Shown here: piece by piece, positions 8,041-9,199 of the stretch
Numbering within the stretch: position 1 is the stretch's first letter
Layout: each line of letters opens with the position of its first letter
Source of the DNA: Chloroflexota bacterium
GTDB lineage: Bacteria; Chloroflexota; Dehalococcoidia; Dehalococcoidales; UBA2162
Length of the DNA stretch: 9,199 nt
Assembly: GCA_016202525.1 (NCBI GenBank)
Contig: JACQOM010000001.1
Coordinates: 1 to 9,199 of the forward strand
Direction of reading: 5' to 3'
Notes under the pieces: generated by a model
Databases searched by the model: none
What the model was told of the DNA's origin: nothing
Seen by the model: the letters and a program-made list of their open reading frames with translations, nothing else
Position numbers and translations under genes: made by a program

Positions 8041-8127
8041 TGTGGTCCTGCCTGCGAATGGGGGGAACTGTTTTTGAGGGAACCGTGCTCTTATTATCTC
8101 TTCATTTGCTCGTTGGAGATTAGAGTC

Positions 8128-8157
8128 AGTATAATGTATTCCTGATGTGGTAGTCAA
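8128..8157 (-). promoter_or_regulatory. Predicted sigma-70-type promoter of the fabF-recJ operon
   Basis: On the minus strand TTGACT (8152-8157) and TATACT (8128-8133) are separated by 18 bases. Each hexamer matches the consensus at five of six positions. Transcription would begin near 8121 and leave a leader of about 90 bases before the fabF TTG at 8028. The -35 box contains the TTG that opens the longest fabF frame, which argues against that frame's first 43 codons being translated. This is a prediction from sequence only. Confidence 0.6.
8130..8135 (+). promoter_or_regulatory. Possible rightward -10 box (TATAAT) overlapping the fabF promoter
   Basis: A perfect TATAAT occurs on the plus strand, overlapping the -10 box of the leftward promoter. 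The best -35 candidate is poor (TTGCTC at 8106-8111, 18-base spacer, three of six matches). If used, it would transcribe about 220 bases of leader, including the palindromic element, before mtaB. A second, weaker -10-like TATAAG lies at 8300-8305 without a good -35. Confidence 0.25.
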
Positions 8158-8191
8158 ATATCTATAAGGAGGTGTTTATTAACATGATTTG

Positions 8192-8278
8192 CCATTCCGT
8201 GCTTGACACAGAATCCAGTAAACCTAGCCTAAAAACTATGGTGCGGGTATTTCTGGATACCGACTTTCGTCGGTATGG
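8192..8278. repeat. Palindromic intergenic element with two hairpins
   Basis: The element begins CCATTCCG and ends CGGTATGG, and its inner borders are ATCCAG (8213-8218 region) and CTGGAT (8253-8258), so the left arm (8192-8218) and right arm (8253-8278) are imperfect inverted copies of each other. Each arm also folds alone. The left arm pairs ATTCCGTG with CACAGAAT around CTTGA with one mismatch. The right arm pairs ATACCGAC with GTCGGTAT perfectly around TTTC. This layout, with CCATTCC...ATCCAG and CTGGAT...ATGG ends, resembles small palindromic repeats dispersed between genes in many bacterial genomes. Only one copy is present here, so its repetitive nature is inferred. Confidence 0.55.
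8257..8276 (+). other. Perfect 8-bp hairpin, not a clear terminator
   Basis: ATACCGAC (8257-8264) and GTCGGTAT (8269-8276) form a perfect stem with a TTTC loop. No run of T follows on either strand, so it is not a typical intrinsic terminator. The stem's left half can instead pair with GGTAT at 8246-8250, which gives two mutually exclusive folds. Confidence 0.55.
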
Positions 8279-8354
8279 ATAACATTAATAAACGACCTCT
8301 ATAAGATTTCTTATGCGGGAACAGGTGAGACTTTGTTAAGTTTGTCAAATAAGT

Positions 8355-8361
8355 AAGGAAG
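8355..8361 (+). promoter_or_regulatory. Ribosome binding site of mtaB
   Basis: AAGGAAG ends just before TATG, close to the ATG at 8363. It is moderate in strength but properly placed, and the MtaB protein family begins at this Met. Confidence 0.55.
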
Positions 8362-8362
8362 T

Positions 8363-9199
8363 ATGAAGGTTGCTTTAGATACTTTAGGTTGTAAACTCAA
8401 CCAGGCTGAGACGGAGCTTCTCGCCAGGCAATTTACTGAGGCCGGACACAGACTGGTATCGCGGGTAGACGAGGCTGATATCTATATACTGAATACCTGC
8501 ACCGTTACCCATACCGCCGATGCCAAAGCCCGTCACCTGCTCAGGATGGCGCATCGACAAAACCCGGCGGCTCTGGTGGTGGCTACAGGCTGCTATGTTC
8601 AGCGGGTGGCAGGGGAACTGGAGAGGCTTGAAGGTGTCAGTCTGGTGGTGGGCAATGATGAAAAGGCGAATTTACTGCGGCTGCTGACGCAATCTGATTG
8701 CCAGCATAGCCTGTCCTCTGATGATGGGGCTCCGTCTGGTGAACATTGTCTGGGACTGAGGACTCGCGCTTTCATCAAGGTCCAGGACGGCTGTAACAGC
8801 TTCTGTTCCTACTGTATCGTGCCTCTGGTGCGGGGTGGGGAGAAAAGTTTGACTGTTGAAGAGGTGGTGGCTGAGGTCGGACAGAGGGTGGCTGACGGCT
8901 ATCAGGAGGTAGTATTAACCGGCACCGAGATTGGCTCGTATCAAAGTGATGATGCCGGCCTGAAGGAGTTGCTGGAGCGCATTTTGACTGAGACCGCGGT
9001 GGCCAGATTAAGGCTCTCCTCCCTCCAGCCCCAAGAAATCTCTGCGGAACTAATCGGACTGTGGCGTGATAGTCGATTGTGTCCCCACTTTCACCTGTCT
9101 CTCCAGAGCGGCAGTGACGGGGTGCTCCGGCGGATGGGGCGGCATTACACAGTCGGTGATTATCAGGAGGCGGTATCTTTAATCCGGGGACTGGTGCCC
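8363..9199 (+). CDS. mtaB: tRNA (t6A37) methylthiotransferase MtaB, 3'-partial
   Basis: MtaB is a radical SAM enzyme that adds a methylthio group to t6A at position 37 of ANN-decoding tRNAs, giving ms2t6A. The first 279 codons are present and the frame stays open to the right edge, so the end and the C-terminal TRAM domain are missing. The N-terminal methylthiotransferase domain has its three cluster cysteines, C10 (LGCKLNQAE), C46 (NTCTVTH) and C77 (ATGCYVQ). The radical SAM cluster is C144, C148 and C151 (DGCNSFCSYCIVP). Also typical are VVLTGTEIGSY (near residue 184), the RLSSLQP segment, and HFHLSLQSGSDGVLRRMGRHY near the end. The first motif, LGCKLNQAE, points to MtaB over MiaB or RimO, which usually have a different sequence there. 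It is divergent from fabF, with the shared 334-base region between them. Confidence 0.92.
   Translation, partial: MKVALDTLGCKLNQAETELLARQFTEAGHRLVSRVDEADIYILNTCTVTHTADAKARHLLRMAHRQNPAALVVATGCYVQRVAGELERLEGVSLVVGNDEKANLLRLLTQSDCQHSLSSDDGAPSGEHCLGLRTRAFIKVQDGCNSFCSYCIVPLVRGGEKSLTVEEVVAEVGQRVADGYQEVVLTGTEIGSYQSDDAGLKELLERILTETAVARLRLSSLQPQEISAELIGLWRDSRLCPHFHLSLQSGSDGVLRRMGRHYTVGDYQEAVSLIRGLVP

Larger units (their letters stand above)
8184..8282 (+). other. Short open frame (32 codons) with full SD; leader peptide or chance
   Basis: The ATG at 8184 follows AAGGAGGTG (8166-8174) by about ten bases and opens 32 codons ending in TAA at 8280-8282. The product would begin MICHSVLDTESSKPS and end RRYG. 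It shows no signal peptide, membrane segment or run of one amino acid typical of classical attenuators. Nearly all of it lies within the palindromic repeat, so its reading frame may simply be a by-product of that repeat. The SD is the only strong argument for translation. It resembles nothing I know. Confidence 0.2.
8029..8362. other. Divergent intergenic region between fabF and mtaB
   Basis: This 334-base stretch is the only long non-coding region in the window. From the fabF side it contains the fabF ribosome site, a leader of about 90 bases, the leftward promoter with an overlapping plus-strand TATAAT, an SD-preceded 32-codon frame, a palindromic element of about 87 bp, and an A/T-rich approach to mtaB with a ribosome site just before its ATG. 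I found no tRNA, known riboswitch or recognised operator in it. Confidence 0.7.

Noticed and set aside
8203..8208. Consensus TTGACA on the plus strand as a -35 box for mtaB
   Set aside because: No acceptable -10 hexamer lies 16-19 bases downstream; the first A/T-rich match (TAAAAA) is about 21 bases away. The TTGACA is in the loop of the palindromic element's left arm and is probably part of the repeat.

Overview
The window looks like chromosomal DNA from a free-living bacterium of moderate GC content. It carries housekeeping genes with ordinary spacing, strong Shine-Dalgarno (SD) sites and frequent TTG starts. The protein style (MFS and DrrAB-like transporters, an MrfA-type helicase, a Dabb protein, MtaB) recalls anaerobic Chloroflexota such as Dehalococcoidia. 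That placement is an impression from reading the proteins, not a result of a search. There is no phage, transposase, CRISPR array, rRNA or tRNA.

Layout. From the left edge to 2176, two genes run rightward: the C-terminal two thirds or so of an MrfA/YprA-type DEAH helicase with a C-terminal cysteine-rich (MZB/DUF1998) module, open at its 5' end, then a 102-residue Dabb-domain protein 15 bases downstream with an excellent ribosome site. From 2205 to 8028, five genes run leftward and are tightly packed. In transcription order they are fabF (beta-ketoacyl-ACP synthase II), recJ (single-strand DNA exonuclease), a 12-helix MFS transporter, an ABC ATPase and its ABC-2 membrane partner. Gaps are 2 and 11 bases, then 70 bases, then a 4-base ATGA overlap, so this is probably one operon. 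From 8363 to the right edge, the first 279 codons of mtaB (tRNA ms2t6A methylthiotransferase) run rightward, cut off by the window end.

The only sizeable non-coding stretch is the divergent fabF/mtaB region (8029-8362). It holds a good sigma-70-type promoter for the fabF operon, an overlapping TATAAT on the other strand, a palindromic element of about 87 bp with two hairpins that resembles dispersed bacterial intergenic repeats, and a 32-codon open frame behind a full SD sequence. The promoter shows that the longest fabF reading frame is over-extended: its first TTG is the promoter's -35 box. The true start is very probably the TTG at 8028.

Working together: fabF supplies membrane lipid synthesis, recJ and mrfA serve DNA repair, mtaB serves tRNA modification, and the MFS and ABC genes handle small-molecule transport or efflux. 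I see no convincing new multi-gene system. The most useful observations concern starts, promoters and the palindromic element in the divergent region.
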